Source: Rubrobacter sp. (lineage in GTDB: Bacteria; Actinomycetota; Rubrobacteria; Rubrobacterales; Rubrobacteraceae). Taken from it: 5,581 nucleotides of DNA. Under the pieces are notes generated by a model, which was not told the DNA's origin, did no database searches, and saw nothing but the letters and a program-made list of their open reading frames with translations. Position numbers and translations under genes: made by a program. The stretch is taken from positions 1-5,581 of the forward strand of contig JADDPR010000269.1 in NCBI GenBank assembly GCA_016781775.1. Reading direction: 5' to 3'. Shown here piece after piece: positions 1 through 5,581 of the stretch. Every line of letters starts with the position of its first letter. The first letter of the stretch is position 1.

Positions 1-1
1 G

Positions 2-76
2 CAGAAGCCGCCGGCGGCGCCCGTCGGTGCGCGGTTGAAGGACACCGGGGGAGCTTATCGCCCGAGCCCCATCTAA
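2..76 (+). CDS. Probable C-terminal tail of an upstream gene (partial, unidentified)
   Basis: A frame open from the window edge ends at TAA 74-76 and encodes about 24 residues ending in RPSPI. Its third codon positions are nearly all G or C, as in the real genes here. The other two forward frames fit less well: one stops early, and the other runs into ptsH out of frame with weaker third-position bias. The tail is rich in Pro, Ala and Gly and carries no motif I recognise, so no product is proposed. If real, its stop lies 40 bases before ptsH, and the two genes may be co-transcribed. A PTS permease or a dihydroxyacetone kinase subunit would be a sensible neighbour for ptsH-ptsI, but nothing visible supports either. 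Confidence 0.42.
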   Translation, partial: QKPPAAPVGARLKDTGGAYRPSPI

Positions 77-81
77 GTCTA

Positions 82-97
82 CGCGGGGAGGCCCGCG
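82..97 (+). promoter_or_regulatory. Small hairpin just upstream of the ptsH ribosome site
   Basis: CGCGGG (82-87) and CCCGCG (92-97) form a perfect 6-bp stem with the 4-base loop GAGG. The stem ends two bases before the ptsH Shine-Dalgarno sequence at 100-106. It could be a processing or transcript-stabilising element between the upstream gene and ptsH. In DNA this rich in GC, a 6-bp stem can also arise by chance. No convincing -35/-10 pair was seen in 1-116. Confidence 0.25.
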
Positions 98-116
98 CGA
101 AGGAGGAAGAGCAACC

Positions 117-377
117 ATGGTCGAGAAAGAGACGTTGGTAGGCCCCGAGGCCGGCCTCCACGCCCGCCCCGCCGCCGTGTTCGTCAAGAAGGCCAAGGAG
201 TTCGACTCCGACATAAAGGTGGTCAAGGACGGGCGCGAGGCAAACGCGAAGAGCACCCTGAAGGTAATGACCCTGGGCGCGAAGAAGGACGACAAGATCC
301 TCATCCGGGCCGAGGGGGAGGACGCGGAGGCGGCCGTGGATGCCCTGGTGGAGCTCATCTCGGCGGAGGAGGAGTAG
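117..377 (+). CDS. ptsH: Phosphocarrier protein HPr
   Basis: This cytoplasmic phosphocarrier of the PEP:sugar phosphotransferase system accepts a phosphoryl group from Enzyme I on a histidine and hands it to EIIA domains. It has 86 residues, the usual HPr length. The active-site block GLHARPAA places the phosphorylated His at residue 15, with Arg17 and Pro18 as in classical HPr. A second landmark, NAKSTLKVMTLGA, puts Ser at residue 46, the position phosphorylated by HPr kinase in Firmicutes. The flanking residues (Thr47, Leu48, Lys49) differ from the usual Ile-Met-Gly, so regulation there is uncertain. The ATG at 117 is preceded by AAGGAGG (100-106) at a 10-base spacing. The stop lies 4 bases before ptsI, showing a tight ptsH-ptsI operon. 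Identity is secure. Whether it serves sugar uptake or a dihydroxyacetone kinase PTS cannot be told, because no EII component is in view. Confidence 0.96.
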   Translation: MVEKETLVGPEAGLHARPAAVFVKKAKEFDSDIKVVKDGREANAKSTLKVMTLGAKKDDKILIRAEGEDAEAAVDALVELISAEEE

Positions 378-381
378 GCTC

Positions 382-2019
382 GTGGCCGGATACGTGAGGC
401 TCGACGGCGTCGCCGCCTCCGAAGGGGTCGCCGTCGGCCCGGTCTACGTGCACCTTCCCGGAGAACTGAAGCCCGAACGCGAGACCATCTCCGAGGGCGG
501 GGTCGAGGAGGAGTTGGAACGTTTCCGGGGGGCCATCGCAACTGTCGTGGAGAAGCTCTCCGCGACCGCGGAGGAGATGCGCGAGGGCGGGAGCGAGGGG
601 GAGGCCGGGATCTTCGAGGCCCACGCCGAGATGGCCGAGGACCCCGAGTTCCACTCCGAGGTCGAGGAGCGCGTCAGGGGCCTCATCAGCCCGGAGGCCG
701 CCGTGCTCGCCGTCGGCGAGGAGTTCGCCGCCCTCTTCGCCGACATGGAGGACGAGTACCTGGCCGCCCGGGCTGACGACGTGCGCGACGTGGCGAGCCA
801 GATCGCCGCCGAGCTCATGGGCGGTAAGGCCGCCGGGCTCGAAGCCCTCGCTGAGCCCTCCGTAATCCTCGCCCTCAACCTCGCCCCCTCCGACACGGCC
901 CGCATCCCGAAGGGGATGGCTCTGGGCTTCGTCGTCGCCGAGGGCTCCAGGACCTCGCACGTCTCGATCATGGCCCGCTCCTTCGGCATCCCGGCGGTCG
1001 TCGGGGTGGGGGCGGCCCTGGAGGACGCCCTCGGGGCCAAGACCGTAGCCCTCGACGGCACGGAGGGCTACGCCATCGCCGACCCCGACGCGGACGCGGT
1101 CTCCCACTTCGAGCAGAAGCAACGGGACAACGCCGCGGAGGCGGCCCTGCTGGAGGAGTACAAACACGTCGAGGCCCGCACTAAGGACGGCCGCCGCATC
1201 GAGGTTGCGGCCAACATCGGCTCGGCCGAGGAGGCGGAGGGGGCGCTCGCGTGGGGGGCGGAGGGCGTGGGGCTGTTCCGCACGGAGTTCCTGTTCATGA
1301 AGAGGACGGACCTGCCCTCCGAGGAGGAGCAGTACGAGGCCTACCGCGAGGTGGCCGAAGCCTTCGGCGGGAAGCCCGTCGTCGTTCGCACGATGGACGT
1401 GGGCGGGGACAAGGACCTGCCCGGCGTGGACCAGCCCGAGGAGGAGAACCCGTTCCTGGGCTGGCGCGGCATCAGGATGTGCCTGGACGTGCCCGGGCTG
1501 TTCAAGCCCCAGCTCAGGGCGCTCCTGCGCGCCGCCCCTTACGGCAGATTGAAGGTCATGTTCCCGATGGTCGTCGACACGGTGGAGTTGCGCGGTGCAA
1601 AGAGAATCCTCGAAGAGTGCCGCCAAGAGCTTGAGAGAGAGGGGAGGGAGTACGGCGAGTTGGAGGTCGGGATCATGGTCGAGACGCCGGCGGCGGCGAT
1701 CCGGGCCTCCGACCTGGCTTCCGAGGTCTCCTTCTTCTCCATCGGGACGAACGACCTGGTCCAGTACACCCTCGCCGCCGACAGGGGCAACGAGCGCCTC
1801 ACGCGCCTGCAGAGCGCGGACCACCCGGCGGTGCTGGACCTGATCGGCAAGACCTGCGAGGCGGCTAAGGAGGCGGGGATCTGGGTCGGGGTGTGCGGGG
1901 AGGCGGCCGGGGAGCCGGAGATGGTCCCGAAGCTCGTCGAGTTCGGCGTCACCGAGCTGAGCATGAGCGCCCCCTCCATCCCGAGGGCCAAGAAGGCGAT
2001 CTCCGAGATCGGGGAGTAG
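382..2019 (+). CDS. ptsI: PTS Enzyme I (phosphoenolpyruvate-protein phosphotransferase)
   Basis: Enzyme I catalyses PEP + HPr(His) to pyruvate + HPr(His-P), the first step of the cytoplasmic PTS cascade. From the GTG at 382 it has 545 residues, slightly short of the usual 570-575. The order is an N-terminal swivelling domain with an HPr-binding helical insert, the phosphohistidine motif SRTSHVSIMAR (His193), then the PEP-binding barrel. Residues matching E. coli catalytic positions are Arg300 (GLFRTEFLF), Arg336 (RTMDVGGDK), Glu434 (MVETPAA), Asp458 (GTNDL) and the general acid Cys505 (GVCGE); the offset from E. coli numbering is a steady 3-4. The GTG was chosen because GGAGGAGGAG at 365-374, inside the end of ptsH, lies 7 bases upstream. 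An in-frame ATG at 340 would give an unlikely Arg/Ser-rich extension overlapping ptsH. Translation is probably coupled to ptsH. All key residues are present, so it should be active. Confidence 0.97.
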   Translation: MAGYVRLDGVAASEGVAVGPVYVHLPGELKPERETISEGGVEEELERFRGAIATVVEKLSATAEEMREGGSEGEAGIFEAHAEMAEDPEFHSEVEERVRGLISPEAAVLAVGEEFAALFADMEDEYLAARADDVRDVASQIAAELMGGKAAGLEALAEPSVILALNLAPSDTARIPKGMALGFVVAEGSRTSHVSIMARSFGIPAVVGVGAALEDALGAKTVALDGTEGYAIADPDADAVSHFEQKQRDNAAEAALLEEYKHVEARTKDGRRIEVAANIGSAEEAEGALAWGAEGVGLFRTEFLFMKRTDLPSEEEQYEAYREVAEAFGGKPVVVRTMDVGGDKDLPGVDQPEEENPFLGWRGIRMCLDVPGLFKPQLRALLRAAPYGRLKVMFPMVVDTVELRGAKRILEECRQELEREGREYGELEVGIMVETPAAAIRASDLASEVSFFSIGTNDLVQYTLAADRGNERLTRLQSADHPAVLDLIGKTCEAAKEAGIWVGVCGEAAGEPEMVPKLVEFGVTELSMSAPSIPRAKKAISEIGE

Positions 2020-2030
2020 GGAGCACAGAG

Positions 2031-2072
2031 ATGCCGCTTACCGGTGACCACCCACCCGGCCGACAGGAGTAG
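2031..2072 (+). CDS. Possible 13-codon mini-cistron before the PH-SHOCT gene
   Basis: An ATG at 2031 preceded by GGGAG (2019-2023, spacing 7) opens a frame of 13 codons ending at TAG 2070-2072. The AGGAG at 2065-2069, which would serve the next gene, lies inside its last codons, and the candidate GTG start at 2074 follows one base after the stop. This layout would suit translational coupling: ribosomes ending here could restart on the next gene. The predicted peptide begins MPLTGDHPP and matches nothing I recognise. So short an ORF could easily be chance. Confidence 0.25.
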   Translation: MPLTGDHPPGRQE

Positions 2073-2073
2073 C

Positions 2074-2517
2074 GTGGGCGGCCCGCTCATGGAGCTTGAG
2101 GAGCCCTGGGTCTTCGGGATGTGGCCCAGGCGGCTACTCATCTACGAGGACCGCATCGAGGTGCGCGATTTCGAGCTGCTGCGGGAGAAGACCCTGTCCA
2201 CGGGGTTCGGTCGAGTAGACGGGGTCGTGGTCTCCGGGGCCGGATGGTTCGCCAACCTCCTCGTAACGGTGCGGGGGAGCGAGCCGGTCCTCATGAGGGG
2301 CTTGAGCAAGAACGCCGCCGAGCGCGCGAGGGCCCTGATCGAGGACCACACGACCCGGTCCAACGGCCGCCCCTCGCGGCCATCTCCTCCGGCAAACCCC
2401 GACGCGGAACACCTGGTGCGCGCCCTGGTCGAACTGCGGGACGCCGGCCTCCTGAGCGAGGAGGAGTTCGAGGCAAAGCGCGCGGAAGTGACGGCGAAAG
2501 AGGAAGGGCACCGCTGA
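2074..2517 (+). CDS. Small PH-like domain protein with C-terminal SHOCT motif
   Basis: This soluble protein of about 147 residues has no signal peptide or membrane segment. The N-terminal 85 or so residues resemble the bacterial pleckstrin-homology-like fold: alternating short strands (RLLIYEDRIEVRDF, GVVVSGAGWFANLLVTV), then a closing helix (SKNAAERARALIED). A Pro/Ser/Arg-rich linker leads to a C-terminal SHOCT motif, LVRALVELRDAGLLSEEEFEAK, usually found at the ends of bacterial proteins and thought to aid oligomerisation or contacts. The start is uncertain. GTG 2074 has AGGAG four bases upstream; GTG 2044 lacks a well-placed site; ATG 2089 (MELEEPW) has only GGGCGG. The gene sits 54 bases after ptsI and 43 before ppdK on the same strand, probably in one operon. 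Its function is unknown; a partner or regulator of a PEP enzyme is inference from position alone. Confidence 0.85.
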   Translation: MGGPLMELEEPWVFGMWPRRLLIYEDRIEVRDFELLREKTLSTGFGRVDGVVVSGAGWFANLLVTVRGSEPVLMRGLSKNAAERARALIEDHTTRSNGRPSRPSPPANPDAEHLVRALVELRDAGLLSEEEFEAKRAEVTAKEEGHR

Positions 2518-2545
2518 GCGACGGTTGGCACCGCCGCACGCGGAA

Positions 2546-2552
2546 GAAAGGA
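2546..2552 (+). promoter_or_regulatory. Ribosome binding site that fixes the ppdK start
   Basis: GAAAGGA lies 8 bases before the ATG at 2561 and favours that start over an in-frame TTG at 2525, which would overlap the Shine-Dalgarno and add 12 non-conserved residues. The residues after the ATG (MADSKFVYGF) match the usual beginning of pyruvate phosphate dikinases. Confidence 0.7.
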
Positions 2553-2560
2553 CCAAATCC

Positions 2561-5194
2561 ATGGCAGACAGCAAGTTTGTGTACGGGTTCTCGGAAGATC
2601 CGGGGGAAGGTGCCCTGGCCCTTTGCGGGGGGAAGGGCGCCGGGCTGATGCGGATGCGCGGGCTCGGCCTCCCGGTGCCGGAGGGCTTCATCATCTCGAC
2701 GGAGGCCTGCACCCGTTACATGGAGTCCGGGGATCTGCCGGAGGGCCTGATGGCCGAGGTCATGGACCGCTTGGCGCGCCTCGAAGAGGCCACGGGCCGC
2801 AGGTTCGGGGACCCCGAGAACCCGCTGCTGGTTTCGGTCAGGAGCGGAGCCCCCGTCTCCATGCCTGGGATGATGGACACCGTCCTGAACCTCGGCTTGG
2901 GCGAAAGAACCGTCGGGGGCCTGGCGAAGAGCACCGGTGACGAGCGGTTTGCCTACGATTCGTACCGGCGCTTCATCCAGGCTTTCGGGGAGATAGTCTT
3001 GAAAGTGCCCGGGCACCTCTTCGAGGAGGCCATCGAGGAGATGAAGCGCGAGCGGGGCGTCGAGGCCGACACGGAGCTTACGGCCCCCGACCTCCGGGAG
3101 TTGGTGGAGCGGTTCGAGGGCATCGTCGCCCGAGAGGCCAACGCCGGCTTCCCGGAGGATCCCAAGGAGCAACTCGAGCTGGCCATAGGGGCGGTCTTCG
3201 ACTCTTGGATGGGGGAGCGGGCCGCGGCGTACCGCAGGGAGTACGGGATCCCGGAGACTTTAGGGACGGCCGTCACCGTGCAGCGGATGGTCTTCGGGAA
3301 CATGGGAGAGACCTCGGCGACCGGGGTGGCGTTCACCCGCGATCCCGCCACGGGGGAGCAGGGCATCTTCGGCGAGTTCCTCCTCAACGCGCAGGGCGAG
3401 GACGTGGTCGCGGGCATCCGCACGCCCAGGCCGCTCGGGGAGATGGAGCGGGACCTGCCAAACGCCTACCAACAGTTCCTGCAGACCGCGGAGCGGCTAG
3501 AGCAGGAGATGCGGGACATGCAGGACCTGGAGTTCACGATCGAGCGCGACAGGCTGTACATGCTCCAGACCAGAAGCGGCAAGCGCACTGCGGCGGCGGC
3601 CCTCAAGATTGCGCGCGACATGGCCGAGGAGGGTTTGATCTCGCGCGAGGAGGCTGTTCTGCGCGTCGAGCCCGCGTCGCTCGACCAACTCCTCCACCCC
3701 CGCGTGGACCCGGAGGCCGATCTGGAGATCCTGGCGCACGGCCTCCCCGCCTCGCCCGGGGCGGCCACGGGCAAGGTAGTGCTCACGGCGGCGGAGGCCC
3801 GGGACCGGGCGGAGGCCGGGGAGGCGGTGCTCCTCGTGCGCCGGGAGACCAACCCCGACGACGTCGAGGGCATGTTCGCGGCCGAGGGGGTGCTGACGGC
3901 TCTGGGGGGCATGACCAGCCACGCGGCGGTCGTCGCCCGGGGGATGGGCAAGCCCGCGGTGACCGGGTGCGGCGCGCTCAAGGTGGACCCGATGGGGAGC
4001 GGGTTCGAGTTGGGCGGCGAGAGGTTCGAGGCCGGCGACGTCCTCACCATCGACGGGGCCGACGGCAGGGTCATGCGGGGCTCCGTGCCGCTGGTCGAGC
4101 CCGAGCCGAGCGAGGATTTCGAGGCGATACTGCGGTGGGCCGACGAGGCGCGTGCCCTGGTGGTGAGGGCCAACGCGGACGCGCCGGAGGACGCCCGGCG
4201 GGCGAGGGAGCTCGGGGCGCAAGGCATAGGGCTGTGCCGCACCGAGCACATGTTCATGGAGGGCGAGCGTTTGAGGATCATGCGCGAGATGATCCTCTCG
4301 GAGGACGACGAGGCGTTGCGCGAGGCCTTGACCCTGCTGGAGCCCATGCAGCGCGAGGATTTCGAGGGGATCTTCCGGGCCATGAGCGGGCTGCCGGTCA
4401 CCGTGCGGCTCCTGGACCCGCCGCTGCACGAGTTCCTCCCCGACTCCAAGGACCTGGCCAAGGAGATAGCCGAGCGCGAGGCGCGGGGGGAGGGCACCGA
4501 GGAGCAGAGACGGCAGCTGCGCGTCGCGGAGGGCCTTGAGGAGCGGAACCCGATGCTCGGCTTGCGGGGCTGCAGGCTCGGGCTCTTGCGGCCCGAGGTA
4601 TACCTCATGCAGGCCCGGGCCATAGCGCAGGCCGCCAGGACCGTCCGGGAGGCCGGGGTCGAGCCTCTCGTCGAGGTGATGATCCCGCTCGTCGGCTTCC
4701 CCTCGGAGCTCGAGAGGATGCGGACCCTGCTTCTCGCGGAACTCGGCAACGAGGGCTTGCCCATCGGAACGATGATAGAGCTGCCCAGGGCGTGCGCCGT
4801 GGCCGGGGAGATCGCCGAGGTCGCCGACTTCTTCTCCTTCGGCACCAACGACCTCACGCAGATGGTCTGCGGAATAAGCCGCGACGACGCCGAGGAGAAG
4901 TTCCTCTCCGAATACTTGAGGAGCGGCATACTGCGCGAGAACCCCTTCGAGACCCTCGACCAAGACGGGGTGGGCCGGCTAGTCCGGATGGCCCGCGAGC
5001 TGGGGCGGGCGACGAACCCGCACCTCAAGCTCGGCGTCTGCGGGGAGCACGGCGGCGATCCCAAAAGCATCGCCTTCTTCCACGAGACGGGCCTCGATTA
5101 CGTCTCTTGCTCGCCCTTTCGGGTGCCCGGCGCGCGCCTCGCGGCCGCGCAAGCCGCTCTGAGGGAGCGATCGACCATGAGACAGCCGGCCTGA
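2561..5194 (+). CDS. ppdK: Pyruvate, phosphate dikinase
   Basis: This enzyme interconverts pyruvate + ATP + Pi with PEP + AMP + PPi in the cytoplasm. It has 877 residues, close to the roughly 874 of the Clostridium symbiosum enzyme. The N-terminal ATP-grasp part shows GGKGAGL (Lys25), SVRSGAPVSMPGMMDTV (Arg94), GVAFTRDPATGE and MQDLEFTIERDRLYMLQTR. The swivelling domain carries GGMTSHAAVVARG with the phosphohistidine at His454. The C-terminal PEP/pyruvate barrel has GLCRTEHMF, VRLLDPPLHEFLP, NPMLGLRGCRLG, MIELPRA, FSFGTNDLTQ and the catalytic Cys827 in GVCGEHGGDP. The TSH motif keeps the Thr that PPDK regulatory proteins phosphorylate in other organisms, so that control is possible, but no such gene is in the window. 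It follows ptsH-ptsI and the PH-SHOCT gene, which suggests a role in balancing PEP and pyruvate around the PTS. PEP synthase is excluded by the AMP/PPi-type dikinase motifs and length. No damage was seen. Confidence 0.97.
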   Translation: MADSKFVYGFSEDPGEGALALCGGKGAGLMRMRGLGLPVPEGFIISTEACTRYMESGDLPEGLMAEVMDRLARLEEATGRRFGDPENPLLVSVRSGAPVSMPGMMDTVLNLGLGERTVGGLAKSTGDERFAYDSYRRFIQAFGEIVLKVPGHLFEEAIEEMKRERGVEADTELTAPDLRELVERFEGIVAREANAGFPEDPKEQLELAIGAVFDSWMGERAAAYRREYGIPETLGTAVTVQRMVFGNMGETSATGVAFTRDPATGEQGIFGEFLLNAQGEDVVAGIRTPRPLGEMERDLPNAYQQFLQTAERLEQEMRDMQDLEFTIERDRLYMLQTRSGKRTAAAALKIARDMAEEGLISREEAVLRVEPASLDQLLHPRVDPEADLEILAHGLPASPGAATGKVVLTAAEARDRAEAGEAVLLVRRETNPDDVEGMFAAEGVLTALGGMTSHAAVVARGMGKPAVTGCGALKVDPMGSGFELGGERFEAGDVLTIDGADGRVMRGSVPLVEPEPSEDFEAILRWADEARALVVRANADAPEDARRARELGAQGIGLCRTEHMFMEGERLRIMREMILSEDDEALREALTLLEPMQREDFEGIFRAMSGLPVTVRLLDPPLHEFLPDSKDLAKEIAEREARGEGTEEQRRQLRVAEGLEERNPMLGLRGCRLGLLRPEVYLMQARAIAQAARTVREAGVEPLVEVMIPLVGFPSELERMRTLLLAELGNEGLPIGTMIELPRACAVAGEIAEVADFFSFGTNDLTQMVCGISRDDAEEKFLSEYLRSGILRENPFETLDQDGVGRLVRMARELGRATNPHLKLGVCGEHGGDPKSIAFFHETGLDYVSCSPFRVPGARLAAAQAALRERSTMRQPA

Positions 5195-5196
5195 GT

Positions 5197-5250
5197 GCAC
5201 GCGCACCCACCCGCCGCGCGTGCGGCGGCGAGGGCATTCGAGTGCCGCCG
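5197..5250 (+). terminator. Overlapping GC-rich hairpins after ppdK, possible terminator
   Basis: Three stems compete for the same bases just past the ppdK stop. GCACGCGC (5197-5204) pairs with GCGCGTGC (5216-5223) over 8 bp. CCGCCGC (5211-5217) pairs with GCGGCGG (5222-5228) over 7 bp with a 4-base loop. CGGCGGC (5223-5229) pairs with GCCGCCG (5244-5250) over 7 bp. None is followed by a run of T, so this is not a classical intrinsic terminator. It may still pause or end transcription, or protect the ppdK 3' end. Confidence 0.4.
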
Positions 5251-5252
5251 GG

Positions 5253-5258
5253 TACAAT
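5253..5258 (+). promoter_or_regulatory. Candidate -10 box for the downstream small gene
   Basis: TACAAT at 5253-5258 differs from the consensus TATAAT at one base and stands out in very GC-rich DNA. It would give a transcript start near 5265, about 30 bases before the GTG at 5295. No good TTGACA-like -35 was found about 17 bases upstream, so the promoter is weak, activator-dependent or not real. It overlaps the end of the hairpin region, fitting a transcription-unit boundary between ppdK and the next gene. Confidence 0.4.
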
Positions 5259-5294
5259 CGCAGGACCGGACTCAAGGGAGAGAGGGGTTACGTA

Positions 5295-5555
5295 GTGAAC
5301 GGAGAGAGGATCGACACCGCGGGGCGGGTGGAGCGGATGGGACCCCCCTTCGCCCTCAAGTATGGCACGGACTACGCGCTGAGCGACGAGGTGGCGAACG
5401 AGGCAATCTACGCTCTATTCACCGACGACGACCGGGTACGCGAGCGGATCGTGGAACTCACCGGCTCTCGCGTCCAAGTCGAGGGGACGAAGCTGCCCGA
5501 GGAGTCCGACGACGGGGTGACCAAGGTTAACGTCACGCAAGTGAACCCTGCTTGA
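5295..5555 (+). CDS. Small uncharacterised protein, possibly OB-like
   Basis: This 86-residue soluble protein has no signal peptide, membrane segment or recognised catalytic motif. Visible order: a predicted strand (AGRVERMG), a second strand pair (FALKYGTDYALSD), an acidic helix (EVANEAIYALFTDDDRVRERI), a short strand (SRVQVEGTKLP) and a last strand (TKVNVTQV). The GxRVxVEGT pattern recalls small beta-barrel OB-like proteins, but this is shape reading only and no function is assigned. The GTG at 5295 was chosen because AAGGGAGAGAGGGG (5274-5287) lies upstream, its GAGGGG end 7 bases away; an in-frame ATG at 5220 would start inside the hairpins and upstream of the -10-like box. The frame keeps high GC in third codon positions. 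Separation from ppdK by 100 structured bases and the TACAAT box suggest its own promoter, so a link to PEP metabolism is not implied. Confidence 0.78.
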   Translation: MNGERIDTAGRVERMGPPFALKYGTDYALSDEVANEAIYALFTDDDRVRERIVELTGSRVQVEGTKLPEESDDGVTKVNVTQVNPA

Positions 5556-5581
5556 GTCCATCCGTCACCCTCGCGACTCTC

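Noticed and set aside
340..381. Upstream ATG start for ptsI overlapping ptsH
   Set aside because: It would add 14 residues (MPWWSSSRRRR...) unlike any Enzyme I start, whereas GTG 382 has a strong Shine-Dalgarno at the right distance and begins close to the conserved N terminus.
355..1824. Long - strand open frame (489 codons) opposite ptsI
   Set aside because: It lies wholly opposite a clear Enzyme I gene, its protein is low-complexity (rich in Leu, Gly, Arg, His) with no recognisable domain, and long antisense frames are expected in very GC-rich genes.
2518..2560. Separate promoter for ppdK in the gap before it
   Set aside because: The 43-base gap holds a ribosome site and a weak 4-bp stem (CGGT/ACCG), but no -35/-10 pair.
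3205..4539. + strand frame of 444 codons inside ppdK
   Set aside because: It is an out-of-frame reading of ppdK, extremely rich in Gly, Arg and Ala, with no motif; PPDK is intact through this region.
3466..5070. Long - strand open frames (534 and 488 codons) opposite ppdK
   Set aside because: They mirror the PPDK coding frame, have Ser/Arg- or Leu/Gly-biased composition and no domain, and lie opposite conserved catalytic motifs.
5211..5228. Classical rho-independent terminator after ppdK
   Set aside because: The 7-bp stem with a tetraloop is good, but the following bases are CGAGGGCATT with no T run, so only a possible non-canonical terminator is reported.
5556..5581. Last 26 bases as the start of another gene or a terminator
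   Set aside because: The stretch is too short, with no start codon context, stem or T run visible.

Overview
The window is a strongly GC-rich piece of bacterial chromosome. Third codon positions are almost all G or C, GTG is used as a start as well as ATG, and Shine-Dalgarno sites are purine-rich. The proteins are rich in Ala, Gly, Glu and Arg. This suggests a high-GC actinobacterium, possibly of the deep-branching Rubrobacter type; the phylum is inferred from composition and protein style, and the genus is only a guess. All genes I can support are on the + strand. Long open frames on the - strand are GC-rich shadows of these genes.

Layout: (1) 2-76, a probable C-terminal tail of an unidentified upstream gene, followed by a 40-base gap with a small hairpin and a strong ribosome site. 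(2) 117-377, ptsH, the phosphocarrier HPr. (3) 382-2019, ptsI, Enzyme I of the PEP:sugar phosphotransferase system, starting 4 bases after the ptsH stop. (4) 2031-2072, a possible 13-codon mini-cistron, running into (5) about 2074-2517, a small soluble protein with a bacterial PH-like domain and a C-terminal SHOCT motif. (6) 2561-5194, ppdK, pyruvate phosphate dikinase. (7) 5195-5258, a gap of overlapping GC-rich hairpins and a -10-like box. (8) 5295-5555, a small uncharacterised protein, probably in its own transcription unit.

The theme of the first six elements is phosphoenolpyruvate. Enzyme I takes the phosphoryl group from PEP, leaving pyruvate, and passes it to HPr. Pyruvate phosphate dikinase interconverts pyruvate + ATP + Pi with PEP + AMP + PPi, so it can regenerate the PEP that the PTS consumes, or run in the ATP-forming direction. 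Both enzymes share the same swivelling phosphohistidine domain and PEP-binding barrel, and all catalytic residues I could locate are present. The least explained member is the PH-SHOCT protein placed between the two PEP enzymes. No mobile element, CRISPR array, tRNA or rRNA was seen. I did not find a clearly novel system; the best leads are the embedded PH-SHOCT gene with its mini-cistron and the alternative hairpins after ppdK.
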